Of a stretch of 60,016 nucleotides of DNA, positions 40,377 to 48,950 are shown piece after piece. The DNA comes from Thermoplasmata archaeon. GTDB taxonomy: Archaea > Thermoplasmatota > Thermoplasmata > Lutacidiplasmatales > UBA184. The notes beneath the pieces are model-generated. The model made no database searches, was not told the DNA's origin, and saw only the letters and a program-made list of their open reading frames with translations. Positions within the stretch are counted from its first letter, which is position 1; every line of letters starts with the position of its first letter. The DNA lies in the NCBI GenBank assembly GCA_027315455.1, contig DAHUXZ010000010.1:1-60016 (forward strand), in the 5' to 3' direction. A program made the position numbers and the translations under genes.

Positions 40377-41177
40377 ATGGAGGAACCCGCGACCCTCTAC
40401 TTCACCGGCACGGCCGGCGCGGGGAAGACGAGCCTGGTCTCCGCGTTCCGCGCCTGGATGAAGAGCGCGGGCTACGACACGGTCGTGGTCAACCTCGACC
40501 CCGGCAACGAATCCGACGCCCTCGCGCCGGACGTCGACATCCGCGAGTGGGTCCGCCTTGCCGATGTCATGGACGAGTACGGCCTCGGGCCGAACGGTGC
40601 CCAGGTGGCCGCGGCCGACATGATCGCGCTCAAGATCTTCGAGGTGAAGCAGGCGGTCCAGGAGTTCAAGACCGACTACATCCTCGTCGACACCCCCGGC
40701 CAGGTCGAGCTGTTCGCCTTCCGCGAGGCGTCGAAGGCGATCGTGGACGCGCTGAGCGGCGACCGGTCGACCATCGCCTTCCTCTTCGACCCGGCGCTCG
40801 CGCGCACTCCGTCGGGGTTCGTCTCGCTGTTGATGCTCTCGGCGAACGTCGAGTTCCGGTTCCGACTGCCGACGCTCAACCTTCTGACGAAGGCCGACCT
40901 CCTCACTCCCGAGCAGCTCGACGAGATCGTCGGCTGGGGGGAGAGCCCGGACCGCCTCCTCGACCAGGTCCTGAGCGAGACCCCGACCCCCGACGTGCAG
41001 CTCTCCACCGAGATGCTCCGGGCGATCGAGAGCCTCGCGCCCTTATCGACCCTGCTTCCGACCTCGAGCCGGGACACGACGGGTCTCGAAGCGCTCTACC
41101 TCGCCGCGCAGCGCAACTTCGCGGCCGCCGAGGACGTCGAGCCGTCCCACGCGCCGCCGGGGAGCGACCCGCCGTAG
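40377..41177 (+). CDS. GPN-loop GTPase
   Basis: Member of the GPN/XAB1 GTPase family, whose eukaryotic members help assemble RNA polymerase; the archaeal role is not established. Motifs in order: P-loop FTGTAGAGKTSLV (about residues 9-21), NLDPGNE, the diagnostic GLGPNGA insert (about residues 70-76), LVDTPGQVELF (G3) and LLTKADLL (G4). The 266-residue length is normal. The ATG directly abuts the srp19 stop. The C-terminal 25 residues are acidic and Pro rich. Confidence 0.94.
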   Translation: MEEPATLYFTGTAGAGKTSLVSAFRAWMKSAGYDTVVVNLDPGNESDALAPDVDIREWVRLADVMDEYGLGPNGAQVAAADMIALKIFEVKQAVQEFKTDYILVDTPGQVELFAFREASKAIVDALSGDRSTIAFLFDPALARTPSGFVSLLMLSANVEFRFRLPTLNLLTKADLLTPEQLDEIVGWGESPDRLLDQVLSETPTPDVQLSTEMLRAIESLAPLSTLLPTSSRDTTGLEALYLAAQRNFAAAEDVEPSHAPPGSDPP

Positions 41178-41181
41178 CGCG

Positions 41182-41481
41182 TCAGTCGCTGAAGAGGAGG
41201 CCCATTCCGGCGGCCGAGGACTGGTCCTCCTCGGCGAGGCGGTCGAACAGCTTCTGGGCTTCGTCGCCCGTGAGCCGGGTGCCCATCGGGCCGAGGACCG
41301 CGTCGGCACGACCGACCCCCTCGGCGGACCCCTCGATGAGGACGTAGAGCTCGCCGGCCGGTCCGCCGAGCGTGGCCGCGTCGCGGATCTTTCGGCTCTG
41401 GCGGGAGACGAGGTCGTCGGCGAGGGCGGCGTCCATATCGCCCTTGCGGGCGGACGGGACACGGAAGATCGTCCAGCTCAT
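41182..41481 (-). CDS. small soluble hypothetical protein, 99 aa
   Basis: Not recognised. A compact alpha/beta protein: MSWTIFRVPSARKGD, a helical AALADDLVSRQSRKIRDAA, a strand GELYVLIEGSAEGVGRA and a C-terminal acidic helix. ATG 41481 is about 26 bp from CCAAATACC on the minus strand (41502-41510), so it has its own leaderless promoter. It is convergent with the GPN GTPase gene and downstream of the double-SIS gene. Codon use and promoter support a real gene. Confidence 0.68.
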   Translation of the reverse strand: MSWTIFRVPSARKGDMDAALADDLVSRQSRKIRDAATLGGPAGELYVLIEGSAEGVGRADAVLGPMGTRLTGDEAQKLFDRLAEEDQSSAAGMGLLFSD

Positions 41482-41522
41482 CGGCCCGGCGACCCGCCCT
41501 CGGTATTTGGGGCCTTCGGCCC

Positions 41523-42617
41523 CTAGATCCCGAAGGTCCGGCGCGCCGCGAGGTACCTCGGGTCGTCGAGCCCCATGACGTCCGGGTTCCGCCCGTCGTT
41601 CACCCCGAGCCAGTAGGCGAGGAGCTGGAGGGGGATCACCTGGACGATCGGGCCGGCGTAAGGCGGGAGGGCCGGCAGCGCAAGGACCCCCTCGGCCGGC
41701 CCGCCCCCGCTCGTGTCGACGAGCAGGGTGTGGGCCCCTACGTGGGCCGCCGCCCGTAGCGCCGATTCGGCCCGGGCCCGCTCGAGCGGGGTCCCCACCA
41801 CGGCGATGACCTCGGTCCGCTCCGTCACCGACGGGAGGACCCCGTGGAGGAACTCCTCGACCCCCACCGCGGCCGCGAAGCGGCCCGCCCCTTCCCGCAA
41901 CTTGAGCGCCCCTTCCCGCGCCGTAGCCTCGGCGGGCCCGCTTCCGAGCAGGACGACGCGGTCCCGGCTCGTCAGCGCATCCATCCGGTCGAGCAGGTAG
42001 GTCTCCGTGGCGAGCGCGGCCGTGACCGCCTCGGGAACCACGTCCTCCGCCAGGGGTGGCGCCGAAGGCGACCACGCCTCCAGGAGGCGGACCGTGGCGC
42101 CCAGCGCGGCCGTGTAGCTGACCGTGTGCATCCAGGATTCCTCGTTGGCGTAGCGGCTGACCAGGACGTGGTCCGCCAGCTCCGCCGAGCGGCTCGCCTC
42201 GCGGGCGGTCACGAGGACCTGGCGGATCCCGCGCTCGCGCATCGCGCGCATCGCGGCGAGCGTGAGCGCGGTCCCTCCCTCGGCGCTGAAGACGATGGCC
42301 GTCCCGACCCCCTCGAGCGTCGAGGGGTGGGCGAGGAGGTCGAACGCCGCGAGCGCCTCGACGAACGGGCCGTTGGGAGCGAGCTCGCGAGCGGCCCACG
42401 CACCGGCGATCGCGGCGTGGAACGACGTCCCGAGCCCGGTGAAGAGGAGCCGGGTGCCGGCCTTTGGCGGCGGGATGCGGGCCGCGACCTCGCCCATCGC
42501 CGCCATCGTGCCGTGCACGGCCACGGCCTGACGCCGGATCATCTCGTGGGTCCGGTAGGGGTGGCGGGTCCGCCCGATCGGCGGGGACGGTTCCTCGGGG
42601 CCGGGAAGCTCGATCAC
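41523..42617 (-). CDS. double-SIS sugar-phosphate isomerase/deaminase, GlmS-C-terminal-like
   Basis: Two tandem SIS domains (about residues 35-190 and 205-350) without the N-terminal glutaminase domain of GlmS. HPYRTHEMIRRQ, LFTGLGTSFHAA, IVFSAEGGTALTLA, VLLGSGPAEATAREGALKLREGAG and the closing NPDVMGLDDPRYLAARRTF follow the GlmS isomerase half. It may catalyse a glucosamine/fructose-6-phosphate deaminase-isomerase or fructosamine-type reaction; the exact substrate cannot be read from sequence. GTG 42617 lies about 25 bp from the minus-strand TATA-like CCTCTAAGAGG, hence leaderless. Confidence 0.85.
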   Translation of the reverse strand: MIELPGPEEPSPPIGRTRHPYRTHEMIRRQAVAVHGTMAAMGEVAARIPPPKAGTRLLFTGLGTSFHAAIAGAWAARELAPNGPFVEALAAFDLLAHPSTLEGVGTAIVFSAEGGTALTLAAMRAMRERGIRQVLVTAREASRSAELADHVLVSRYANEESWMHTVSYTAALGATVRLLEAWSPSAPPLAEDVVPEAVTAALATETYLLDRMDALTSRDRVVLLGSGPAEATAREGALKLREGAGRFAAAVGVEEFLHGVLPSVTERTEVIAVVGTPLERARAESALRAAAHVGAHTLLVDTSGGGPAEGVLALPALPPYAGPIVQVIPLQLLAYWLGVNDGRNPDVMGLDDPRYLAARRTFGI

Positions 42618-42637
42618 GGCCCCGGGAAGGCCGGCCG

Positions 42638-42648
42638 CCTCTTAGAGG
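42638..42648. promoter_or_regulatory. near-palindromic TATA element between divergent SIS and TraB genes
   Basis: CCTCTTAGAGG is palindromic except at its centre. Its centre is 26 bp upstream of the minus-strand GTG 42617 and about 50 bp upstream of plus-strand GTG 42693. Confidence 0.5.
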
Positions 42649-42692
42649 ACGACCCCCCAAACACCTTGAGGGGTCGGCGGCTCGCGGGGGGC

Positions 42693-43394
42693 GTGTGGTC
42701 GAGCAGCCTCGAATCGCCCGTCCTCATCATCGGGGCGGCCCATGTCGTCGACCTGCGGGAGCCGCTGCGCCGCATCCTGCTGAGCCGGACCCTGGACGCG
42801 GTGGCCGTCGAGCTCGACGCCGACCGCGCGCAAGCCATCCTGCGGCCGCAGGAGGGGCCCCGCTCGGGCGGGGGCGGACCGGTGTTCCTGCGGCTGTGGG
42901 CCATGCTCCAACGCCGGCTCGGCCGCGAGCTCGGCGGCGGGATCGCCGGGGCCGAGATGCGGGCGGCCGCAGAGGTCGCCGGCGAGCGCCGCCTTCCCCT
43001 CCTCCTCATCGATGACCCGATCCGGGACACGCTCGGCCGCCTGCTCGGCTCGCTCAGCCTGAAGGAGCGTGTCGCGCTCCTCGGCGGGGCGATCGTCGGA
43101 TTGTTCCTCCCTTCCCGGTTCGTCTCGCGCCAGATCGAGGAGTACAACGCCGCTCCGGGCGACTACCTCGATGAGGTCCGGCAGGCGTACCCCACCATCG
43201 CGCGCGTCCTCCTGGACGACCGCAACGATCACATGGCCGCCCGCCTCGCCGAGGCGCGGCGCAACGGGTTCGGCCGGGTCGCGGCGGTCGTGGGGGACGC
43301 CCACGTTTCGGGACTCGCGGCCGCGCTCGCCCGGCGGGGGATACCGGCCGAGACCGTGCCCCTCGCCCGGCTCCTGGCGCCTACAGCACCGTGA
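42693..43394 (+). CDS. TraB/PrgY-family protein
   Basis: TraB/PrgY-like fold related to the EreA/ChaN/TIKI metalloprotease group. IIGAAHVVDLREPLRRIL carries the early GxxH motif, VAVELDADR the second acidic motif, and the C-terminus ends with VVGDAHVSGLAAAL (GxxH). It has about 233 residues, shorter than the membrane-bound archaeal TraB proteins, and no clear C-terminal membrane domain beyond a hydrophobic LLGGAIVGLFLPS segment. The start GTG 42693 is provisional. It overlaps mrp tail to tail by 14 bp. Substrate unknown. Confidence 0.8.
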   Translation: MWSSSLESPVLIIGAAHVVDLREPLRRILLSRTLDAVAVELDADRAQAILRPQEGPRSGGGGPVFLRLWAMLQRRLGRELGGGIAGAEMRAAAEVAGERRLPLLLIDDPIRDTLGRLLGSLSLKERVALLGGAIVGLFLPSRFVSRQIEEYNAAPGDYLDEVRQAYPTIARVLLDDRNDHMAARLAEARRNGFGRVAAVVGDAHVSGLAAALARRGIPAETVPLARLLAPTAP

Positions 43395-44259
43395 GCTGGC
43401 GGCTCTCGTTCGCGCGCAGCGCGTCCTTCAGGCCGGCCACGAGGTCCCGGGTCGCCGGGGTGTCGTAGTCGTAGACCGTGCCCTCGTCGCACTTCACCGC
43501 GAGGGTCGGGTCGACGGGGAGGCGCGCGAGCATGGGGACGCCGTACTCCTCCGCGATCCGGGGGACGCGGCTGGGGCCGAACAGCTCGATCCGCTCGTGG
43601 CAGTGCGGGCAGTCGAGGTAGCCCATGTTCTCGACAACGCCGAGGAGCGGGACGTGAAGGTCGCGGGCCATGTTCATCGCCTTCTTCACGATCAGCGCCG
43701 CGAGGTCCTGCGGCGTGAAGACGAAGACCATCCCGTCGATCGGGATCGTCTGGAAGACCGTCAGCGGCACGTCGCTCGTGCCGGGAGGCATGTCGAGGAT
43801 GAGGTAGTCGAGGGCGCCCCAGTTCACCCCGCCGAAGAACTGCGTGATGAGACGGGTGACGAGCGGGCCCCGCCAGATGACGGGGGTCTGCTCGTCCTCG
43901 ACCATGAACTGCGAGGAAACGACGGCCAGCCCCTCCGCCGTCTTCGCGGGCTCGATCCCCTCGCCCCGGTCGTAGAGCGGGCCGGTGAGCCCGAAGAGCT
44001 TCGGCACCGACGGGCCGGTCACGTCGGCGTCCAGGACGCCCACGCGGTGCCCGCTGCGGGCCAGCGCGCTGGCGAGGAGCGCGGCGACGGTCGACTTCCC
44101 CACGCCGCCCTTGCCCGATCCGACCGCGATCACGCGGCCGATCTCGCCCTTGCTCATCCGCTGGAGGGGTCCGCCGGCCGAGCCGGTGCGCCGCGGCGGC
44201 GCCGGCGCGCCCGGCGGGGAGGAGGTCGGATGCGTGCCGTGGTCGTGCCCGCCGTCCAT
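43381..44259 (-). CDS. mrp: Mrp/NBP35-type ATPase, iron-sulfur cluster carrier
   Basis: P-loop ATPase of the Mrp/ApbC/NBP35 family that carries 4Fe-4S clusters to apoproteins. It has the deviant Walker A AVGSGKGGVGKSTVAALL, then VGVLDADVTGPSVP and LDYLILDMPPGTSDVPL. A CPHCHE CxxC motif for the bridging cluster is at about residue 215. The first 35 residues are His/Pro/Gly rich, with GGHDHGTH as a possible metal-binding head. ATG 44259 is leaderless relative to the shared TATA at 44284-44292. Iron-sulfur clients in the window include the oxidoreductase at 47199, Rieske and XPD. Confidence 0.93.
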   Translation of the reverse strand: MDGGHDHGTHPTSSPPGAPAPPRRTGSAGGPLQRMSKGEIGRVIAVGSGKGGVGKSTVAALLASALARSGHRVGVLDADVTGPSVPKLFGLTGPLYDRGEGIEPAKTAEGLAVVSSQFMVEDEQTPVIWRGPLVTRLITQFFGGVNWGALDYLILDMPPGTSDVPLTVFQTIPIDGMVFVFTPQDLAALIVKKAMNMARDLHVPLLGVVENMGYLDCPHCHERIELFGPSRVPRIAEEYGVPMLARLPVDPTLAVKCDEGTVYDYDTPATRDLVAGLKDALRANESRQLTVL

Positions 44260-44283
44260 CGTATCAAATGGACGCCGGCCACT

Positions 44284-44292
44284 CTATATAAC
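44284..44292. promoter_or_regulatory. shared bidirectional TATA box of mrp and the acyl-CoA synthetase gene
   Basis: CTATATAAC reads as a good TATA box on both strands. Its centre is about 28 bp from the leaderless mrp ATG 44259, and it also suits GTG 44325 with a short leader. The whole divergent spacer is only 65 bp. Confidence 0.65.
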
Positions 44293-44324
44293 GGGCGGCC
44301 CGTGAAGCCGCGCGGGGAGGGCAG

Positions 44325-46478
44325 GTGACCGTCGGACCGTCGGCCGGGTTGGAGGAGATCTTCGAGCCCAAGTCGATCGCGGTGATCGGGGCCTCGAACC
44401 GGCTCGACTCCGTCGGGGGAAGCCTCTTCCGCAACCTTTTGACGGCCGGATACCAGGGCGTGGTCTACCCGGTCAACCCCAAGCGGACGAGCGTGTCGGG
44501 GGTCCGCTGCTATCCGAACGTCGCGGCGCTCCCGGAGACCCCCGACCTCGGCGTCATCGTGGTCCCCGCCGATGCCGTCGCCTCGGTGACCGAGGAGCTC
44601 GGACGGCGCGGCACGAAGGGGATCGTGGTCATCTCCTCGGGGTTCCGGGAGGTCGGGGGCCACGGCATCGAGCTCGAGCGCTCGGTCGTGGAGGTCGCCC
44701 AGCGCTACCGCATGTCGATCGTCGGGCCGAACTGCTTCGGTGTGATCAACACGGACCCCGCGCTGAACCTCAACGCGACGTTCTCGGACTCCCTGCCCCC
44801 TCGGGGGAACATCGCCTTCGTTTCCCAGAGCGGGGCGCTCTGCGCCGGGATCCTCAAGTACGGGGTCGCGGAGCGGATCGGCTTTTCGCGGTTCGTGAGC
44901 GTCGGGAACCGCGCGGGGGTCGACGAGAACGACATCCTCTACTCCCTCGGGAAGGACCCCGCGACCCGGGTCATCCTCCTCTACATCGAGAGCCTCGCCG
45001 ACGGGCGGCGGTTCCTCGAGGTGGCGCGCGAGGTCACCGAGAAGAAGCCGGTCCTCGTCATCAAGAGCGGACGCTCTCCCGCCGGGGAGCGGGCCGCGCT
45101 GAGCCATACGGGGTCGCTGGCCCGCTCGGGACAGGACCGCCTCTACGATGCCCTGTTCGAGCAGTCCGGCGTCCTGCGAGCCGAATCGATCGGCGAGCTG
45201 TTCCGCATGGCCAAGATCTTCGCGACCGGGCTCACGCTCGAGGGGCCCCGCCTCGCCATCCTCACGAACTCCGGCGGTCCCGGCATCGTCGCGGCCGATG
45301 CCTGCGCCCGCAACGGCCTCGAGCTTCCGCCGCCCCCCCCGCCGGTCGCCGACGCGCTCCGCGCGCTCCTGTCGCCGGCCGCCTCGATCGGCAATCCCGT
45401 CGACATGACGGCCGACGCCCACGCGGCCCAGTACCGGGAGGCACTGCGCCTGCTCCTCGGCGACCCCACGATAAACGGGGCCCTGGTCATCGCGACGCCG
45501 ACGGGCACGCTGAGCGGCACCGCGGCGGCCGAGGTGATCCTGGGGGCCCGCGCGGGCCTTTCGAAGCCGGTCGTTGCCTGCCTGTTCGGGCTGACCGACC
45601 TGACCCGCGAGGTCCAGGACCTCGAGGCGAACGGCGTGCCGACGTTCACCTTTCCCGAGGAGGCGATCGCGGGCCTCGCGAGCCTCTCGCGCTACCACGC
45701 CTGGTGGACGCGGCCGCGCACCCAGGTCCGTTCGTTCGACGTCGACCGCGACAAGGTGCGGGCGATCCTCGCGGCCGCGCGGGCGGAGAACCGCACCGTC
45801 CTGCCCGAGTATGCCGCCCGCACGCTCCTCGAGGCGTACGGGATCCCGTTCGCGCGCGTCGGGCGGGCCGTCACGGTCGACGAGGCGGTCCGCGTCGCGG
45901 CCGACATCGGCTACCCCGTCGCGATGAAGGTCGCCTCGCCCGATATCTCCCACAAGACGGACGTCGGCGGGGTCGCGCTCGGCCTCGGTTCCGAGCCGGA
46001 GGTCCGTGCGGCGTGGGACCGGATGCACGAACGGCTCCGGACCCTTGCCCCGTCGGCCCGGATCGAGGGGTTCGAGATCGAGGCGATGGTCGCCGGCGGC
46101 AAGGAGGTCCTGATCGGCGTCCAGCGGGACCCCGCGTTCGGCCCCGTCGTCGTCTTCGGCCTCGGCGGGATCTACGTCGAAGTGCTCAAGGACGTCACGT
46201 TCCGCCTGGCTCCCCTGCGCCCGCTCTCGGCCCAGCACATGGTCGCCTCGGTGCGGGCCTTCCCCCTCCTCAAGGGAGTTCGGGGCGAACCCCCGAGCGA
46301 CCTTCCCGCGATCTACGAGGCGATCGAGCGGATCAGCCAGCTGGCCGTCGAGCAGCCGGACATCGTCGAGCTCGACGTGAACCCGCTCATCGTCCGGAGC
46401 GAGGGCCAGGGCGTCCGCGCCGTGGACGCGCGCGTCGTCGTCGCTCCTCCGTCTTCCAGATCGGGACCTCCGCCTTGA
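44325..46478 (+). CDS. acd: ADP-forming acetyl-CoA synthetase, fused alpha-beta subunits
   Basis: Converts acetyl-CoA (or another acyl-CoA) + ADP + phosphate to acid + CoA + ATP, the archaeal route to ATP from acyl-CoA. Residues 1-460 form the CoA-binding and ligase domains (SIAVIGASNRLDSVGG, SIVGPNCFGVIN, FVSQSGALC). The phosphorylated His261 is in ALSHTGSLA. Residues about 480-710 form the ATP-grasp domain with MKVASPDISHKTDVGGVALG and the final ELDVNPLIV. The 717-residue fusion is common in archaea. GTG 44325 has GGGGAGG 4 bp upstream. The 3' end overlaps antisense moaE by 92 bp. Confidence 0.93.
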   Translation: MTVGPSAGLEEIFEPKSIAVIGASNRLDSVGGSLFRNLLTAGYQGVVYPVNPKRTSVSGVRCYPNVAALPETPDLGVIVVPADAVASVTEELGRRGTKGIVVISSGFREVGGHGIELERSVVEVAQRYRMSIVGPNCFGVINTDPALNLNATFSDSLPPRGNIAFVSQSGALCAGILKYGVAERIGFSRFVSVGNRAGVDENDILYSLGKDPATRVILLYIESLADGRRFLEVAREVTEKKPVLVIKSGRSPAGERAALSHTGSLARSGQDRLYDALFEQSGVLRAESIGELFRMAKIFATGLTLEGPRLAILTNSGGPGIVAADACARNGLELPPPPPPVADALRALLSPAASIGNPVDMTADAHAAQYREALRLLLGDPTINGALVIATPTGTLSGTAAAEVILGARAGLSKPVVACLFGLTDLTREVQDLEANGVPTFTFPEEAIAGLASLSRYHAWWTRPRTQVRSFDVDRDKVRAILAAARAENRTVLPEYAARTLLEAYGIPFARVGRAVTVDEAVRVAADIGYPVAMKVASPDISHKTDVGGVALGLGSEPEVRAAWDRMHERLRTLAPSARIEGFEIEAMVAGGKEVLIGVQRDPAFGPVVVFGLGGIYVEVLKDVTFRLAPLRPLSAQHMVASVRAFPLLKGVRGEPPSDLPAIYEAIERISQLAVEQPDIVELDVNPLIVRSEGQGVRAVDARVVVAPPSSRSGPPP

Positions 46479-46821
46479 GCCGCTCGATGAGGTAGCGGCA
46501 CCCCGCGAACGCGTCCGCCCGGTGCGGCGCCGCGCACCCGACGATCACCGACGCCGTCCCGACCCCGAGCCGGCCCAGGCGGTGCCACAGGACGACCCGG
46601 TGCGCGCCGAACCGGGCGCGGGCCGAGCGTTCGAGGTCGGCGAGCGCCGCGAGCGCCGGGGCCCGGTGCGCCTCGTAGAAGAGGTGGGTCACGGGGCCGG
46701 ATCGGCCGCCGTCGGGACGGACCCGCCCAATGAACAGGGCGACCCCCCCGTCGACCCCGCCCGCGAGCTCGGCGTAGGCCGGCGCCAAGCGGAGCGGGCG
46801 GACGGTCAGGCGGACCGACAT
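46387..46821 (-). CDS. moaE: molybdopterin synthase catalytic subunit
   Basis: Large subunit of molybdopterin synthase, which transfers sulfur from the MoaD thiocarboxylate to precursor Z. VALFIGRVRPDGGRSGPV, LFYEAHRAPALAALADL, VVLWHRLGRLGVGTASVIVG, RADAFAGCRYLIERLKAEVPIWKTE (about residues 98-122) and the catalytic Lys pair region are present. ATG 46821 is 1 bp after the moaD stop, so the two form an operon. The final 20 Arg/Pro-rich residues lie antisense to the end of the acyl-CoA synthetase gene and are probably dispensable. Confidence 0.93.
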   Translation of the reverse strand: MSVRLTVRPLRLAPAYAELAGGVDGGVALFIGRVRPDGGRSGPVTHLFYEAHRAPALAALADLERSARARFGAHRVVLWHRLGRLGVGTASVIVGCAAPHRADAFAGCRYLIERLKAEVPIWKTEERRRRARPRRGRPGPRSGR

Positions 46822-46822
46822 C

Positions 46823-47077
46823 TCAGCCCCCACTGTACGGCGGGTGGATCGCGAACTCGTCGCCCGGAGCGAGCCGTGCCGCGCGTCGGGCGACGGGCTC
46901 GCCATTGCAGAACAGTCGACTGGCCGCGAGGACCGGCACGAGACGGGGGTAGCGCTCCGTCAGCTCCGCAAGGACCGTTTCGACCCGGGTCCCGTCGTCG
47001 GGGATCGTGAGATCGACCCGGGGCCGGCCGACGGCCTCCCGGGCCGTCGCGAAGAGAAGGACCCGGAGTCGTCCCAC
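46823..47077 (-). CDS. moaD: molybdopterin synthase sulfur-carrier subunit
   Basis: Ubiquitin-fold sulfur carrier. It begins RLRVLLFATAREAVG, has LFCNGEPVARRAARLAPGDEFAIHPPYSGG toward the end (about residues 55-84), and finishes with the essential Gly-Gly that is thiocarboxylated. The 84-residue version from GTG 47077 matches the family. An in-frame ATG at 47146 fits the minus-strand TATA at 47168-47174 exactly as a leaderless start, but adds an extremely Arg-rich 23-residue extension, so the start is open. It is followed immediately by moaE. Confidence 0.88.
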   Translation of the reverse strand: MGRLRVLLFATAREAVGRPRVDLTIPDDGTRVETVLAELTERYPRLVPVLAASRLFCNGEPVARRAARLAPGDEFAIHPPYSGG

Positions 47078-47167
47078 GCCTCGGCACGGGAGCGGCCCTC
47101 TTGGGGTTTCCCCCTGCCGTTTCCCTCGACGGCGACGACGGCGCATGTCGCCGGCGCGAGGAAACTC

Positions 47168-47174
47168 ATTAATA
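47168..47174. promoter_or_regulatory. bidirectional TATA (ATTAATA) between moaD and the oxidoreductase operon
   Basis: On the plus strand it lies 25-31 bp before ATG 47199, giving a leaderless mRNA. On the minus strand TATTAAT is the same distance from ATG 47146. Confidence 0.6.
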
Positions 47175-47198
47175 CGCTCGACCTCTCGAAACGCCATC

Positions 47199-48950
47199 AT
47201 GGCGGAGATCTCCGTACGCGCCGGCGGCGCCGCCGGGGATGGTATCGCCTCCGTCGGCGAGGTCGTCTCCCGGTCGTTCTCGCGGCTCGGGCTCAATGTC
47301 TTCGGCCTCAACGCCTACCAGTCCGTGATCCGCGGCGGGCATGTGTGGTTCCAGGCCCGCGCCTCGCGCGAGCCGGTCCATTCCCAGGGCGACCGGGTCG
47401 ACGTCCTCTACGCGCTCAACCGCGAGACCGTCGACATCCACGGCCCCCAGTTGGCAAAGGGCGCGGCGGTCGTCTTCGACCCGGAGAAGTTCTCGGTGGC
47501 CGCCGGCGACCTTCCCGCCGGGGTCGCTCCCGTCGCCATCCCGACGCTCGAGCTCGCCCGCAAGTACACCACCCAGTCGATCCTGCAGAACGCGGCCGGC
47601 CTGGGCGCGACGGCGTTCCTTTCCGGTATCCCCCTCGAGACGCTTCAGACGGTCCTCGCCGATTCCTTCGGCCGCAAGAAGGGCGAGATCGTCGACTGGA
47701 ACCTCGGTGCGGCCGCCGATGGGTACGCCTACGCGCGAAGCCACGCGAGCGCGAGCGACCGCGCCGTGGGCCCGACGGGCCCCGCGAAGCTCCTTCTCGC
47801 CGGCAATTCGGCGATCGCGCTCGGAGCGGCCGCCGCCGGTGTGAAGTTCCTCGCCCAGTACCCGATGACCCCGGCGTCGTCGATCATGCACTGGATGGCC
47901 GCGCACTCCCAGGCGCTCGGCGTGGTCGTCAAGCAGGCCGAGGACGAGCTCGCCGCGATCAACATGGCGATCGGCGCGTCGTACGCCGGCGTCCGCTCGA
48001 TGACCGCCACGAGCGGCGGCGGGTTCGCGTTGATGGTCGAGGCGCTCGGCATGGCCGGCATGACCGAGGTCCCCCTCGTGGTCGTCGAGTCGCAACGTTC
48101 CGGCCCGTCGACCGGTCTCCCCACGAAGACCGAGCAGGGCGACCTCAACATGATGCTCGGGGCGGGCCAGGGGGAGTTCCCCCGGGCGATCCTTGCCCCC
48201 TCGGACGCGCTCGAGGCGTTCCAGCTGACGATCCGGGCCTTCGAGCTCGCCGAGGCGTGGCAGACCCCGATCCTCGTCGCGAGCGACCTCCATCTGTCGG
48301 AGAGCTACATGACGATCGACCGGGACGCGATCTCGCTCGACGTCGACGTGCCCTCGCTTTTCCAGGTCGAACCCAACGGCCACGACTTCAAGCGCTACGC
48401 CTACACCGAGAGCGGGGTCTCCCCGCGCTCCCTGCCCGGCCAGCCCGGCCTGCAGTACGTCGCCGGCTCGGACGAGCACGACGAGAAGGGCCACCTCCTC
48501 TCCGACGTGCGCGCCGGTGTGCCGGCGTGGGTCGCGGAGCGCAACCGGATGATGGAAAAGCGCATGCGCAAGCTCGAGGGGCTGAGGGCCGCGATCGATG
48601 CGCCGGTCCTCGAGGGCCCGGCCGACGCGGATTTGACCCTCGTCGCGTGGGGCTCGACGATCGGCGCCGCCCGCGATGCCCTCGGCCTCCTGGCCGCCCA
48701 GGGCCGTTCGGTGAACCTCCTCGCCGTCCGCGCGGTCTACCCGATCCGGCCCGAGGCGTTCACGGGGCCGCTCGGCCACGCGAAGCGCACCCTCCTCGTC
48801 GAGGCGAACTTCTCCGGTCAGTTCGGCCGCCTCCTTAGGGCCGAGACCGGCCTTTACCTTCCCGACCGGCTCCTCAAGTACGACGGGGAGCCGTTCTATC
48901 CGGCGGAGATCGCCGGCCGGGCGGTCGAGGTGTTGTCACATGGCGGGTAG
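47199..48950 (+). CDS. 2-oxoacid:ferredoxin oxidoreductase, fused gamma-alpha subunit
   Basis: CoA-dependent oxidative decarboxylation of a 2-oxoacid (pyruvate, 2-oxoglutarate or a branched analogue) with ferredoxin as acceptor. Residues 1-180 form the gamma domain (VRAGGAAGDGIASVGEVVSRS, VIRGGHVWFQAR). Residues about 195-583 form the alpha domain with FLAQYPMTPASSIMHWMA (the YPITP motif with Met), TATSGGGFALMVEALGMAGMTE and QRSGPSTGLPTKTEQGDL (positions about 305-322). The 583-residue fusion with a separate beta subunit is the two-subunit type known from aerobic archaea. Leaderless ATG 47199. Substrate undecided. Confidence 0.93.
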   Translation: MAEISVRAGGAAGDGIASVGEVVSRSFSRLGLNVFGLNAYQSVIRGGHVWFQARASREPVHSQGDRVDVLYALNRETVDIHGPQLAKGAAVVFDPEKFSVAAGDLPAGVAPVAIPTLELARKYTTQSILQNAAGLGATAFLSGIPLETLQTVLADSFGRKKGEIVDWNLGAAADGYAYARSHASASDRAVGPTGPAKLLLAGNSAIALGAAAAGVKFLAQYPMTPASSIMHWMAAHSQALGVVVKQAEDELAAINMAIGASYAGVRSMTATSGGGFALMVEALGMAGMTEVPLVVVESQRSGPSTGLPTKTEQGDLNMMLGAGQGEFPRAILAPSDALEAFQLTIRAFELAEAWQTPILVASDLHLSESYMTIDRDAISLDVDVPSLFQVEPNGHDFKRYAYTESGVSPRSLPGQPGLQYVAGSDEHDEKGHLLSDVRAGVPAWVAERNRMMEKRMRKLEGLRAAIDAPVLEGPADADLTLVAWGSTIGAARDALGLLAAQGRSVNLLAVRAVYPIRPEAFTGPLGHAKRTLLVEANFSGQFGRLLRAETGLYLPDRLLKYDGEPFYPAEIAGRAVEVLSHGG

